From assembly GCA_902792815.1 (NCBI GenBank), contig CADBAY010000002.1:1-64000 (forward strand): a DNA stretch of 64,000 bases, read 5' to 3'. This stretch comes from an uncultured Bacteroidia bacterium (GTDB lineage Bacteria; Bacteroidota; Bacteroidia; Bacteroidales; UBA932). How positions within the stretch are numbered: the first letter of the stretch is position 1; every line of letters begins with the position of its first letter. Shown here piece by piece: positions 36,755-45,774 of the stretch. Below the pieces are notes generated by a model. That model had not been told where the DNA came from. It worked only from the letters and a program-made list of their open reading frames with translations, and did no database searches. A program made the translations under genes and the position numbers.

Positions 36755-38610
36755 TGGACAAGAATACAGTAATCGGCTTTATCCTCATAGCTCTGACGCT
36801 GTTCGGATTTACTTTCTACCAGTCGTCTCGTAACCGTAAACTCCAGGAGGAGCAGCGCAAGCTGGACTCCATCGCCCTTGCCAACGCACCTGTGGACTCT
36901 CTTGCCGCCGGTGCGCAGCAAGATATAGCTGCCGGCGTGGAGCAGCAGGTTATCCAGAGCACACCCGCTATCTACAAAGACAGCCTTCTGGAGGCTGCTC
37001 ACCTTTCCGAAGGTGAAGTTGTGACCCTCGAGAACGATCTTATCAAGATTGACTTTTCTACCAAAGGCGCCCAGCCCAGCAGTGTACAGCTCAAGAAGTA
37101 TTCCAGCTATGGCGGCGGAGACCTTATGCTTTTCAAGGAGGGCGGCGCAGAGTATGCGGTCAGCGTTTATACCGGCCAGTACATCCGTACCACCGATTTC
37201 AACTTCATCGTAGCCGAAAAGACCGATACGTCGGTCGTGTTCCGTCTGCCTTTCGGCGGCGGGGGATACATAGAGCAGAAATACTCTCTCGCTCCTGATG
37301 GCTACAACCTTAACAACTTGCTCTCTTTCGTGGGCATGCAGAACGTGATCCCGCGTAACGTAAGCTCGATTGACATTGATTTCAACGTCACCGTGCCCAG
37401 GCTTGAGAAAGGTTACAAGAACGAGTCGCAGTATTCCAAGATCGACTATTATTTCGAAGAAGATAAAAAGCCGGCCGAAATTGGCCGCGGACGTTCTTCA
37501 TCCAAGAGCATAAGCAACCGTCTTAAGTGGTTCGCATTCCAGCAGCAGTTCTTCTCGGCGATTATGTATGCGCCCCAGGAGTTCGCTAACGGAGAGGTTT
37601 CGGTGCAGTTCCTGTCCGCCAACGATCCGTCGGCCAACCTGATGGCCTGCAGCGCCAAGATGCGCTCCGATTTCCATCATGGATCCGAAGTCAGCATCCC
37701 TTATGAGTTCTACTTCGGCCCCAACCATTTCGGCACCCTCAAGGCTATGGGACGCAAGTACGAGAAAATCATCCCTCTGGGCGGTTCGCTCGTGGGCTGG
37801 TTCACCCGTTACGCCATCATCCCTATGTTCAACTTCTTCAGCCGCTTTATCAGCAACTTCGGACTCATCATACTGCTTATGACCCTGGTCATCAAGATAG
37901 TGGTGTTCCCGTTGACATACAAGTCTTTCTCCTCTTCCGCCAAGATGCAGGTGCTCAAGCCTGAGATCGAGAAGATCAATGCCAAGTACCCCAAGCAGGA
38001 AGACGCGATGAAGAAGCAGCAAGCCACGATGGACCTCTACAAGCGGGCCGGGGTCAATACCCTTGGCGGCTGTCTGCCCACTTTGCTTACATTCCCTATA
38101 CTGTGGGCGATGTTCCGCTTCTTCCCGGCCTCTATCGAGCTTCGCCAGCAGCCTTTCCTCTGGTGCGACGACCTGAGCGCTTACGACTCCATTCTGGATT
38201 ACGGTACCAAACTGCCTATCCTCGGCGACCACCTTTCGCTGTTCGCCCTGCTTATGGCGGTGGTCATGTGGGTCTATTCAAAGATAACCACAGCCAACCA
38301 GACCGCTTCCAACGATCCTACCGCTTCATCCATGAAGTTCATGACACTGTGGATGATGCCTATCATGATGTTCTTCATCTGTAATAACCTGTCGGCCGCG
38401 TTGAGCTATTACTATCTGCTCTCGCAGTTGATTGCAATTATCCAGACTCTTGTCATCAAGAAGTTCTTCGTACATCCGGAGAAGATCATGGCGCGGCTCA
38501 AGGCTACCGAAGGAAAACCTCTGCCCAAGTCTAAGTGGCAGCAGCGTCTGGAGGCCGCCCAGAAGATGCAGGAAGAGCAGCTTCGCGCCCAGCAGAAGAA
38601 ACGCCGTTAA
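36754..38610 (+). CDS. yidC: Membrane protein insertase YidC
   Basis: YidC inserts and folds inner-membrane proteins, alone or with SecYEG. The 618-residue protein has the Gram-negative layout: an N-terminal anchor (about 5-22), a large periplasmic beta-sandwich domain (80-350), then the conserved five-helix core. Core features: VGWFTRYAIIPMFNFFSRF near 350, LVIKIVVFPLTYKSF with the groove region near 385, and LPTLLTFPILWAMFRFFP near 445. The tail is basic (HPEKIMARLKATEGK and KKRR end), as expected for ribosome contact. It begins in the stop codon of the DUF349 gene and is followed by yggS after 1 bp. Confidence 0.96.
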   Translation: MDKNTVIGFILIALTLFGFTFYQSSRNRKLQEEQRKLDSIALANAPVDSLAAGAQQDIAAGVEQQVIQSTPAIYKDSLLEAAHLSEGEVVTLENDLIKIDFSTKGAQPSSVQLKKYSSYGGGDLMLFKEGGAEYAVSVYTGQYIRTTDFNFIVAEKTDTSVVFRLPFGGGGYIEQKYSLAPDGYNLNNLLSFVGMQNVIPRNVSSIDIDFNVTVPRLEKGYKNESQYSKIDYYFEEDKKPAEIGRGRSSSKSISNRLKWFAFQQQFFSAIMYAPQEFANGEVSVQFLSANDPSANLMACSAKMRSDFHHGSEVSIPYEFYFGPNHFGTLKAMGRKYEKIIPLGGSLVGWFTRYAIIPMFNFFSRFISNFGLIILLMTLVIKIVVFPLTYKSFSSSAKMQVLKPEIEKINAKYPKQEDAMKKQQATMDLYKRAGVNTLGGCLPTLLTFPILWAMFRFFPASIELRQQPFLWCDDLSAYDSILDYGTKLPILGDHLSLFALLMAVVMWVYSKITTANQTASNDPTASSMKFMTLWMMPIMMFFICNNLSAALSYYYLLSQLIAIIQTLVIKKFFVHPEKIMARLKATEGKPLPKSKWQQRLEAAQKMQEEQLRAQQKKRR

Positions 38611-38611
38611 A

Positions 38612-39271
38612 ATGAGTATAGCACAGAATATTCATGAGATTAAAAAGAGACTGCCATCAGAAGTAAAACTGGTGGCAGTTTCAAAATTCCATCCTATCGA
38701 GGCCATAGAGGAGGCCGTTGCCGCTGGCCAAATGGTGTTCGGAGAGAACCGTCCGCAGGAATTCGAAAAGAAGGCCCTCTCTCTTGAAGGCCGCGGCATT
38801 GAATGGCATTTTATCGGGCACCTGCAGACCAACAAACTCAAGATGGTGCTGCCTTACGCCTCACTGGTCCAGTCGGTCGATTCCCTCCATCTGCTCGAGG
38901 CGGTCAATGAATGGGGCGCCAGGAATGGCAAGGTAATCAATGTATTGCTTGAAATGCACGTTGCCGCCGAGGCGACCAAGCAAGGGTTTTACGACGAAGA
39001 AGTGCTGGATATTTTGTTCCGCGCTGAAAGCTATAAAAACATACGTTTTTGCGGCCTTATGGGCATGGCTACCAATACTGATGAGCAAGATGACATAAGG
39101 GCCGATTTTGGCCGTATAAAGGCATTTATGGACTATCTGCGCGACCTGTTCCCGGAGCTGACCGATTTTAAAGAGTTGTCAATAGGTATGTCCGGCGACT
39201 GGCCCGTCGCAGTAGAATTCGGGGCGACGATAGTGCGTATCGGTACGGCTATCTTCGGGGAGCGTGCCTGA
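38612..39271 (+). CDS. yggS: YggS/PLPBP family pyridoxal-phosphate homeostasis protein
   Basis: A 219-residue PLP-binding TIM-barrel protein that buffers free PLP; it has no known catalytic activity. KLVAVSKFHP contains the PLP lysine near residue 25; FGENRPQEFEKKA near 50, WHFIGHLQTNKL near 70, and LSIGMSGDWPVAVEFGATIVRIGTAIFG at the end are conserved. The ATG at 38612 is the natural start; an open frame extending back to 38432 runs through yidC in another frame. It ends 1 bp before the converging rfbC stop. Confidence 0.94.
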   Translation: MSIAQNIHEIKKRLPSEVKLVAVSKFHPIEAIEEAVAAGQMVFGENRPQEFEKKALSLEGRGIEWHFIGHLQTNKLKMVLPYASLVQSVDSLHLLEAVNEWGARNGKVINVLLEMHVAAEATKQGFYDEEVLDILFRAESYKNIRFCGLMGMATNTDEQDDIRADFGRIKAFMDYLRDLFPELTDFKELSIGMSGDWPVAVEFGATIVRIGTAIFGERA

Positions 39272-39272
39272 A

Positions 39273-39821
39273 TCAGATAGCATCGCTCTCCCTTAGAGGG
39301 CGGCGCAACTTGTCTTTATCGGAAAGGATCATCTGCTCCGGCGCGATCTTCCAGTCGATTCCCAGCGCAGGGTCGGTCAGCAGCACGCCGGCATCGGCCT
39401 CCGGGTGATAGAATTCATCACATTTATATTGGAAGACGGCAGTTTCGCTTAAAACCGAAAAGCCATGGGCGAATCCCTTGGGTATAAAGAACTGAAGGTG
39501 GTTCTCTTCGCTCAGCTCAACGGCAAAATGCTCTCCGAAAGTGGGGGAGCCGCGTCGGATATCGACCGCAACGTCAAGAACTCTTCCCCTAGTGCACCGT
39601 ACCAGTTTGGCTTGGGTGAACGGCGGATTCTGGAAATGAAGGCCCCTGACTACACCGTACGAAGAGAGGCTCTCATTATCCTGGACAAAGTCCACCGGAC
39701 CTACCAGTTCCTCGAGATCGCGCTTGGAGAAACTCTCGAAGAAATAGCCGCGTGCATCTTCAAAAATGCGCGGTTTTAAAACAACCAGCCCGTTGAGGGC
39801 GGTTTGGACAACAGTTATCAC
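39273..39821 (-). CDS. rfbC: dTDP-4-dehydrorhamnose 3,5-epimerase
   Basis: RfbC epimerises dTDP-4-keto-6-deoxyglucose at C3 and C5 for dTDP-L-rhamnose synthesis. I place the start at a GTG (39821) that overlaps the rarA stop (GTGA), giving 182 residues and the family opening VVQTALNGLVVLKPRIFEDARGYFFESF (split here for reading); an ATG at 39848 would add nine residues and a 31-base overlap. The catalytic histidine is in VVRGLHFQNPP near 55, LVRCTRGRVLDVAVDIRRGSPTFG follows, and PKGFAHGFSVLSETAVFQYKCDEFY near 115-140 is conserved. No other rhamnose genes are in the window. Confidence 0.92.
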   Translation of the reverse strand: MITVVQTALNGLVVLKPRIFEDARGYFFESFSKRDLEELVGPVDFVQDNESLSSYGVVRGLHFQNPPFTQAKLVRCTRGRVLDVAVDIRRGSPTFGEHFAVELSEENHLQFFIPKGFAHGFSVLSETAVFQYKCDEFYHPEADAGVLLTDPALGIDWKIAPEQMILSDKDKLRRPLRESDAI

Positions 39822-41116
39822 TTTTTTGTATAGTATTTTGGCCAGCAAGATAGCAGGTATGCCTTGAGCCTGTCTTCCTGGGCATTGGACTGGGGTTCGT
39901 AAAACACTCTCCCGCGCATCGTCTCGGGCATGAATTCCAAATCGGTAAAATGCCCCTCATAGTCGTGGGCATATTTGTAACCGTCGGAATAGCCGAGTTC
40001 TTTCATGAGAGAGGTAGGAGCGTTGCGAAGATACAGCGGCACAGGAGCCATCTTGTCTTCTTCAACCGCGGCAAGGGCCGAATCGACGGCAAGGTAGGCG
40101 GAGTTGCTCTTGGGCGAAGACGCAAGATAGACGGCGCATTCGCTTAACGGGATGCGGGCTTCCGGCATGCCTATGGAGTGGACGATGCGGAATGTGGCAT
40201 CGGCAAGCAAGAGGGCGTTGGGGTTGGCAAGGCCGATGTCTTCTGCCGCAAGGATGCATAGACGGCGGGCGATGAAAAGAGGGTCCTCGCCCCCGGCAAG
40301 CATACGCGCCATCCAATACACTGCTGCATTGGGGTCCGAACCGCGCACCGACTTAATAAATGCGGAGATTATGTCGTAATGCATCTCGCCGCCTTTGTCG
40401 TAAATCGCCATGTTCTCCTGGAGGCAGGCGGTTACGGACTTGTTGCTGATATGCACGGCGCCGTCTTCGGCGGGCTGAGTCGTATCGATTACGATTTCGA
40501 GTATGTTAAGGAGCTTGCGTGCGTCTCCGCCGCTGTGACGGAACAGGGCCTCGGTTTCATCTACTGTGACCTTGCGCTTCGACAGTACTTCGTCGGAGCT
40601 TAGCGCCCGCCTGAGTAAAAGGTCAAGGTCAGAAGCTTCAAGAGGCTTTAAGACAAATACTTGGCAGCGCGACAGAAGGGGAGTGATCACTTCGAACGAA
40701 GGGTTTTCCGTGGTGGCCCCTATAAGGACTACGGTGCCCGATTCAACCGCGCCGAGGAGCGCATCTTGCTGCGCCTTGTTGAAGCGGTGGATTTCATCGA
40801 TGAAAAGAATCGGGGCCGCAGCAGAAGAGAAGAGCGACTTGTTGCGGGCCTTATCGATTACGTCCCTGACGTCTTTTACACCGGAACTGACGGCTGAAAG
40901 AGTGTAGAACTCCCTGTCCAGAGTGTGCGCAATGATGCTTGCCAGAGTGGTCTTGCCCACTCCGGGAGGCCCCCAAAGTATGAATGACGACAGGTTGCCG
41001 CTGTCGATCATATTGCGCAAAATGCATCCGGGGCCTACCAGATGCTGCTGGCCCACATATTGCGACAGGTCGCGGGGACGCATTCGCTCGGGAAGGGGAG
41101 TGCCGTTGTCAGACAT
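39818..41116 (-). CDS. rarA: Replication-associated recombination protein A (MgsA family)
   Basis: A 432-residue AAA+ ATPase related to clamp loaders and RuvB that acts at stalled replication forks. It has the opening PLPERMRPRDLSQYVGQQHL, Walker A in LWGPPGVGKTTLA near 50, Walker B in LFIDEIHRFNKAQQD near 102, sensor 1 in LIGATTENPSFEV near 130, and the arginine-bearing HSGGDARKLLNIL near 192. The C-terminal tetramerisation domain is present. It overlaps the upstream acetyltransferase-like gene by eight bases and rfbC by four. Confidence 0.95.
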   Translation of the reverse strand: MSDNGTPLPERMRPRDLSQYVGQQHLVGPGCILRNMIDSGNLSSFILWGPPGVGKTTLASIIAHTLDREFYTLSAVSSGVKDVRDVIDKARNKSLFSSAAAPILFIDEIHRFNKAQQDALLGAVESGTVVLIGATTENPSFEVITPLLSRCQVFVLKPLEASDLDLLLRRALSSDEVLSKRKVTVDETEALFRHSGGDARKLLNILEIVIDTTQPAEDGAVHISNKSVTACLQENMAIYDKGGEMHYDIISAFIKSVRGSDPNAAVYWMARMLAGGEDPLFIARRLCILAAEDIGLANPNALLLADATFRIVHSIGMPEARIPLSECAVYLASSPKSNSAYLAVDSALAAVEEDKMAPVPLYLRNAPTSLMKELGYSDGYKYAHDYEGHFTDLEFMPETMRGRVFYEPQSNAQEDRLKAYLLSCWPKYYTKK

Positions 41117-42254
41117 TGGGGTAAGAGAGTTTCTTTATGTATGAGCGGCGTCTCTTTACGCACTCGTTTTCAAAATCTTTCCACTGCCCCTGATTCTTCA
41201 GGTTGTCTTCGAGTACGGCGTTGGTTTCGGCCCATTTTACACCCCACTTGCTGAATTTGTCAAACAGGTCGGCAAACAGCAGGGAGTTGATTCCGGAATT
41301 CTGATAATCGGGGCGTACGCCCACCAGAAGCATCTCCACGCCTTCTTCGTGCTTGAAGAACATCGACTTTGCCAGATGCCACCATCCGAAGGGGAATAGC
41401 TTCCCGCGGCTTTTTTGAAGCGCCTTTGCTATGGACGGCATGGTGATGCCGAATGCTACAAGTTCGTCTTTGTCGTTTTCTACCATGCACAGGTAGCGGA
41501 GGTCCAGTATGCTCAGGTAGAAATCGAGGTACTTCTTTGCCATATGGTCAGGCAGTACCGTGAAATTATACAGGTCTTTGTAACACTCGTTGATGAGTTT
41601 GAATACTTTAATGCCGTAATTCTCTTTCCTGAGTATCTTGCGGGTAAGGGGCTTGATGTGCACGTTGGCGCGCTGCTCTATAATGGACGACACTCTTTTG
41701 AGACGGTCCGGCAGCTGCTCGGGCATAAAGATCTTGTATTCTATCCAGTCGGTGTCTTTGTCGAAGCCCATGCGCTGCAGGTGATCGTTGTAATATGGGT
41801 AATTGTAAATGAGCGCCATGGTGCTGAGCCTGTCATACCCGGCAATCAGCATACCTTCCGGATCAAAGTCGGTGAAGCCGAGAGGGCCTACTACCGATTC
41901 CATGCCCCACTCCCTGCCGAATTCGTACACTTTTTCCATCAGAGCGTCTGCAACCTCTGCGTCGTCGATTATATCAAACCATCCGAAGCGGACTTCTTTA
42001 TGATTCCACTGCTCGTTTGCCTTGAAATTGACTATGGCGGCTATGCGGCCGGCAGGTTTGCCGTCTTTGTATGCAAGGTAGAGAGCCGATTTGCAGAATT
42101 CCTGCGCCGCGCCCTTTTGCTGGTCGAGCGTATCCATCTGGTCGAATACCAGCGGCGGAACATAGTACGGATTGTTTTTGTAGAGTGTCTCGGGGAAGTT
42201 GACAAAAGTGCGTAAATCGCGCTTGGAGAGTACTTTCTTAATTTCTACCGACAT
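41109..42254 (-). CDS. GNAT-like protein of unknown substrate
   Basis: A 381-residue cytoplasmic protein, start at the ATG 42254 rather than 39 bases upstream because the shorter form begins VEIKKVLSKRDLRTFVNFP, typical of its Bacteroidota relatives. It looks like two acetyltransferase (GNAT) folds in tandem: residues 60-165 (ALYLAYKDGKPAGRIAAIVN...) and 250-350 (CMVENDKDELVAFGITMPS... EEGVEMLLVGVRPDYQNSGINSLLF). The VRPDYQNSGIN stretch resembles the acetyl-CoA pyrophosphate loop. Substrate unknown. It overlaps rarA by eight bases. Confidence 0.72.
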   Translation of the reverse strand: MSVEIKKVLSKRDLRTFVNFPETLYKNNPYYVPPLVFDQMDTLDQQKGAAQEFCKSALYLAYKDGKPAGRIAAIVNFKANEQWNHKEVRFGWFDIIDDAEVADALMEKVYEFGREWGMESVVGPLGFTDFDPEGMLIAGYDRLSTMALIYNYPYYNDHLQRMGFDKDTDWIEYKIFMPEQLPDRLKRVSSIIEQRANVHIKPLTRKILRKENYGIKVFKLINECYKDLYNFTVLPDHMAKKYLDFYLSILDLRYLCMVENDKDELVAFGITMPSIAKALQKSRGKLFPFGWWHLAKSMFFKHEEGVEMLLVGVRPDYQNSGINSLLFADLFDKFSKWGVKWAETNAVLEDNLKNQGQWKDFENECVKRRRSYIKKLSYPNV

Positions 42255-42296
42255 AGGTTGAAGGTTTTCGTTGCAACGGCTAATATAGTACAATTA

Positions 42297-42327
42297 TTGG
42301 ATATAATCAAAGATTTCCCTATCTTCG
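42297..42327 (+). promoter_or_regulatory. Promoter of the two-gene secreted-protein unit
   Basis: TTGG at 42297-42300, 19-bp spacer, TATCTTCG at 42320-42327. The GTG start follows after 4 nt, so the transcript would be leaderless or nearly so. Confidence 0.5.
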
Positions 42328-42331
42328 TATT

Positions 42332-42916
42332 GTGTACGGAAAGCTCTATACCATTCTGGCGGCCCTCTTTGTTGCCTTTGCCCTTCAGCCCTCAAGTCTG
42401 AGGGCCCAGGAGGCGGGCCTCTTCAGTTCTCCCAAAGGGGTGGGAGCCGTATTCAGACTGCCCCAGAATGATAATGTTTTCCACAGTGCAACTTTTTATG
42501 TCGACGTTTACGGCGTCATAACAAGCCGCTGCTCTTATCCGGGCTATAAGCTTAATCTGTCACGGCAGTATGTTTTTAAGCGCTTTCAGCGTGACGGCTA
42601 CTGCATGACCTTGTATTCCGGTCCCGGCATCAGCGCCGGATTTGTACGCGACCACGATAAAAGGCGCGGTATCGATTTCTCGTCTTTGATGAGCGACAAC
42701 CAGGGCCTGATGTTTGCCCTGAGCGGGGATGCCGGATGCCGCTTTGACTTTGACGGCAGGGTAGCGCTCGATTTATCATTTACCGCCGAGGCAGGGGTTC
42801 ATGTCCGCCGTAACGAACGGGAGCAGAACTACCCGGCAACCTATCTGAGCGTTTATAATAACGGTCTCATGCAGGTTCTGTACCCGCAATTGACCATTCT
42901 GTTCAATATTAAATGA
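42332..42916 (+). CDS. Secreted protein, probable small beta-barrel
   Basis: A 194-residue protein starting at GTG 42332; the signal peptide is AALFVAFALQPSSLRAQ. The mature part alternates aromatic and polar residues in strand-length runs and ends in LTILFNIK, as in small outer-membrane barrels. I do not recognise a family. The next gene begins in its stop codon (ATGA) and is similar in type, so the two proteins may work together at the outer membrane. Confidence 0.65.
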   Translation: MYGKLYTILAALFVAFALQPSSLRAQEAGLFSSPKGVGAVFRLPQNDNVFHSATFYVDVYGVITSRCSYPGYKLNLSRQYVFKRFQRDGYCMTLYSGPGISAGFVRDHDKRRGIDFSSLMSDNQGLMFALSGDAGCRFDFDGRVALDLSFTAEAGVHVRRNEREQNYPATYLSVYNNGLMQVLYPQLTILFNIK

Positions 42917-43524
42917 AACGGTTCTTACTGGCAGCGTTACTTCTTGTTTCCGTCCCGTTCGCCAAAGCCGGGGCGGGGAGTTTCCCCCATATAAGTTATG
43001 GCTTTGAGTGGGGATATACCGGTACATTCCTTCGCAGCTGGCAGTACAATTATATCTGCAATGAGGGCTTCCGCATAGTAGATTCCGACGAGGTATGGCG
43101 GTATTTCAGTAACGGCACCTTCCTTGTCAATGCGGGTGTAGACCTGGCCGACAAGTTGAACCTGTCGGTTTATTCCGGCTTGTCAGGGGTATACTTCAGA
43201 AGGTGGATGATTCCCCTGGAGGCACGGGCGCGTTTTTGCCCGTCGGGGCTTGACCATACCGGATTCATCTGCTATATGGGTGCAGGTGCCATGTTGCCCG
43301 TGTCGGTTTTGCGCAATGCTAATTTCGGGGCCAAAATAGGGGCGGGATACAGAGTGTCGGTATTCCGTACTATCAGTGTGGATTTCTTGCTTTCGGCGCA
43401 TTTTACCACCGATCACGACCGGATAACCGATCCGGACACAAAACAATACGTACCCGCCGCGGACGTAACCAAAAATGCCTCGCAGTATACCGCGCTCTGT
43501 ATAAGCGCTGCCATCAACTTCTAG
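42913..43524 (+). CDS. Secreted protein, probable small beta-barrel
   Basis: A 203-residue protein with a signal peptide (LLAALLLVSVPFAKAGA). The mature sequence shows alternating strands (SYGFEWGYTGTF, LNLSVYSGLSGVYFR, AKIGAGYRVSVF, SVDFLLSAHFTTD) and ends with ...CISAAINF, a terminal phenylalanine as in many outer-membrane barrels. No family recognised. Its last codon and stop share the tetranucleotide CTAG with the stop of the converging cysteate synthase-like gene. Confidence 0.65.
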   Translation: MKRFLLAALLLVSVPFAKAGAGSFPHISYGFEWGYTGTFLRSWQYNYICNEGFRIVDSDEVWRYFSNGTFLVNAGVDLADKLNLSVYSGLSGVYFRRWMIPLEARARFCPSGLDHTGFICYMGAGAMLPVSVLRNANFGAKIGAGYRVSVFRTISVDFLLSAHFTTDHDRITDPDTKQYVPAADVTKNASQYTALCISAAINF

Positions 43525-44813
43525 AACAACTCTGAAACCATGGCGATTATCTCGTCCGAGGGAAGGTCGGGACTGAGTACCAGGTCGGGTTCCTTCAGCA
43601 CAAAGCCCTTTGCCATGGCCGAAAGCGTTCCGCCTCCGGTGCAGTTGAGCATAATGAACTCGTCTTTATCGACAATATGATCACGGACGGCCTGGGCAAG
43701 GCTTGAGACGGCCACGCATGCGGCCGGAAGAAGATCGTATCCTTCGAGGTTACGGAACTGCAGCAGCCAGTACATGATCTCGTCGTTCGAGGCGAGGAAA
43801 ACATCGCCATGGCTCCTTTCAAGCACGTCAAACAGGCCTCCTGCTATACTGTACGGCGGTTTGCGGTTTGACAGAACCTTGGCCAGAATAACCTCCGCCT
43901 GGCGCCGGCCCTGTTCGGGGCTGATGTCTGCAAGCTGTCTGCTTCCTGCCTTCCACGAATCGTACAGGAGAGTGAAGGGAGTGTTCTGCGACACATATAC
44001 TCTCATGTTGTTCTCTCCGAAGCGGCCGTCTGCGGCAAGCCTTTCGGCGTTCTCCCAGGCAGCTATCGCCCCGGTGCCGGATCCGACAGCCTGGAAATAC
44101 GCATCGGGCAGACGTCCGGCTTTTTCGACGAAACTCAGTATCGTTGTGCCCATACCGTCGCGGCGGGCTATATTCTTAGCTCCGCCTTCAAGAAAATAGC
44201 GGGGGTCTTTGGCCAGCTTGTCCCCTAGGGTTATGGCATCGTAGTAGTCGCATCCGTGAGGAACTGCAACCACTTTGACGCAGCGGTTGAGTTTGTGCCT
44301 GAACCAGAGATCATGCTTGTTATCCTCGGGAATACAAATCACGACCGGGATGTCGTTGTCGGAGCACACTTGCGAGAAAGCTCTTGCGGTATTGCCGGCC
44401 GACTGGACAATGAGTGTACGCTTTTCCTTGCGGTCCATACGGGCGCAGACGGAAAATGCCTCGGTCTCTTTGAAGGAACAGGTGCTCATTTTGGCACCTA
44501 TCTTCGGGTTCCACCCCGAGAAAGTTATATATAAATTATTGAGCCCCAAATACTTGGCCAAGGCTTTGGACTTGTATGTCACAGGGGCGCAGGATTTTTT
44601 GAGCGTACGTCTGACGGGCATCCACTCCGCGTAGCGGTAGAGCCCCTTGAGGTCTTCGCGCGGAGTGAAACGGGAGTTGTCGTAAACGGCACGTATAAGC
44701 GAAGGGAGTTCGCATTCCGGATCGGTGAGAGCCCAGCCCGGATCGTCGAATACCCGTCCGGTCGAGACGGTTTCCAGTTTATAGGAAGTAGGTTTGAACT
44801 TAAGAAGATTCAT
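43521..44813 (-). CDS. Cysteate synthase-like PLP enzyme (threonine synthase family)
   Basis: A 430-residue fold-type II PLP enzyme. The ATG at 44813 is chosen since it follows the exchanger stop by 1 bp; longer frames overlap that gene. The PLP lysine is K115 in TCSFKETEAF, the phosphate-loop candidate is AVGSGTGAIAAWE near 240, and LIVQSAGNTARAFSQVC near 130 is the asparagine loop. Overall it resembles cysteate synthase, which makes L-cysteate from phosphoserine and sulfite, more than housekeeping threonine synthase. Cysteate is the head-group precursor of sulfonolipids known in several Bacteroidota, and of coenzyme M in methanogens. A threonine synthase paralogue is the main alternative. 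Third gene of a unit with rlmD and an ion exchanger. Confidence 0.7.
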   Translation of the reverse strand: MNLLKFKPTSYKLETVSTGRVFDDPGWALTDPECELPSLIRAVYDNSRFTPREDLKGLYRYAEWMPVRRTLKKSCAPVTYKSKALAKYLGLNNLYITFSGWNPKIGAKMSTCSFKETEAFSVCARMDRKEKRTLIVQSAGNTARAFSQVCSDNDIPVVICIPEDNKHDLWFRHKLNRCVKVVAVPHGCDYYDAITLGDKLAKDPRYFLEGGAKNIARRDGMGTTILSFVEKAGRLPDAYFQAVGSGTGAIAAWENAERLAADGRFGENNMRVYVSQNTPFTLLYDSWKAGSRQLADISPEQGRRQAEVILAKVLSNRKPPYSIAGGLFDVLERSHGDVFLASNDEIMYWLLQFRNLEGYDLLPAACVAVSSLAQAVRDHIVDKDEFIMLNCTGGGTLSAMAKGFVLKEPDLVLSPDLPSDEIIAMVSELF

Positions 44814-44814
44814 A

Positions 44815-45774
44815 TCAAAGTTTAATAAACAGCCAGACATAATAGGCAATGAAGCAGAGCACGAAGATTGCTCCTTCATAGCGGTCTATTTGGTTCTTTT
44901 TGAATGTATAGGAACTCATCCAGACGAGGATCATACTCATCATGAGGGCAAATACGTCAACCAGCGATATACCGTTGAACGACAGGGGAGAGATGGTTGC
45001 CGAGGTGCCCAGTATGAGGAGCATGTTGAAGATGTTCGATCCCAGGATGTTGCCCAGAGCGAGCTGACCCTTTTTCTTTGCCGCGGCAACAACGCAGGCG
45101 GCCAGCTCCGGCAGGGAAGTGCCGCCGGCAAGGAGGGTAATTGCGATGAATTTGTCACTCACGCCTAGGTATCTTGCGATGTTGACTGCAGAGTCGACAA
45201 ACCACCTGCCTCCGAAGATAAGTCCGGCAAGACCTGCGAGGGTGAGCAGGATAGCCACGAAAAGGCTCATCTTTTTAACAGGGGAGTCGGCCTCGTCGAT
45301 GCCCTCGTCGTTTTTGAAGCAGGAATAGATATAAACGGCGAAAAGCACCAGGAATACAATTCCTTCCACTCTTGACAGTCCGTCCTGCTGCCCTAGACCG
45401 ACAAGGGTCTTGCTCATTCCGCAGAATACCAGAAGGAAAGTCACCAACAAAGTGATGGGAATGTCGCGCCGCTTGTTCGAACGTGTAATGGCCACTGGCA
45501 TCACTAGGGCGGTTATACCCAGGATGAGCAAAGTGTTGAAGATGTTTGAACCGATTACATTGCCGATCGAGATGTCGGAGTTTCCGGCCAAAGCGCCAGT
45601 GACGCTTACAACAAGTTCAGGACATGAGGTACCGAAGCCAACTATGGTCAGACCTATAACAAACTCGCTGATTTTCAGTTTTCTGGCTATGGCAGAAGCG
45701 CCGTCCACCAGAAAATCGGCGCCGAAAACTATGGCCAGGAGGCCAACAATTAGCAAAACTATATCGAGGAGCAT
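44815..45774 (-). CDS. Na+/Ca2+ exchanger-family antiporter (YrbG-like)
   Basis: A 319-residue inner-membrane antiporter of the CaCA superfamily with ten hydrophobic segments in two inverted halves. Both alpha repeats are visible: GFGTSCPELVVSVTGALAG(N) near 45 in the first half and LAGGTSLPELAACVVAAAKK near 210 in the second, each followed by a GNxxGSNIFN motif (IGNVIGSNIFNTLL and LGNILGSNIFNMLL). It overlaps rlmD by 16 bases and is followed by the cysteate synthase-like gene after 1 bp. Ion selectivity cannot be judged from sequence; Na+/Ca2+ exchange is the family's usual role. Confidence 0.92.
   Translation of the reverse strand: MLLDIVLLIVGLLAIVFGADFLVDGASAIARKLKISEFVIGLTIVGFGTSCPELVVSVTGALAGNSDISIGNVIGSNIFNTLLILGITALVMPVAITRSNKRRDIPITLLVTFLLVFCGMSKTLVGLGQQDGLSRVEGIVFLVLFAVYIYSCFKNDEGIDEADSPVKKMSLFVAILLTLAGLAGLIFGGRWFVDSAVNIARYLGVSDKFIAITLLAGGTSLPELAACVVAAAKKKGQLALGNILGSNIFNMLLILGTSATISPLSFNGISLVDVFALMMSMILVWMSSYTFKKNQIDRYEGAIFVLCFIAYYVWLFIKL

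Noticed and set aside
38432-38611. N-terminal extension of yggS into yidC
   Set aside because: Extra residues are a shifted reading of yidC and are basic low-complexity; the ATG at 38612 gives a normal YggS.
39822-39848. ATG start of rfbC at 39848
   Set aside because: It would overlap rarA by 31 bases and add residues not typical of RfbC; the GTG at 39821 gives a four-base overlap and a typical N terminus.
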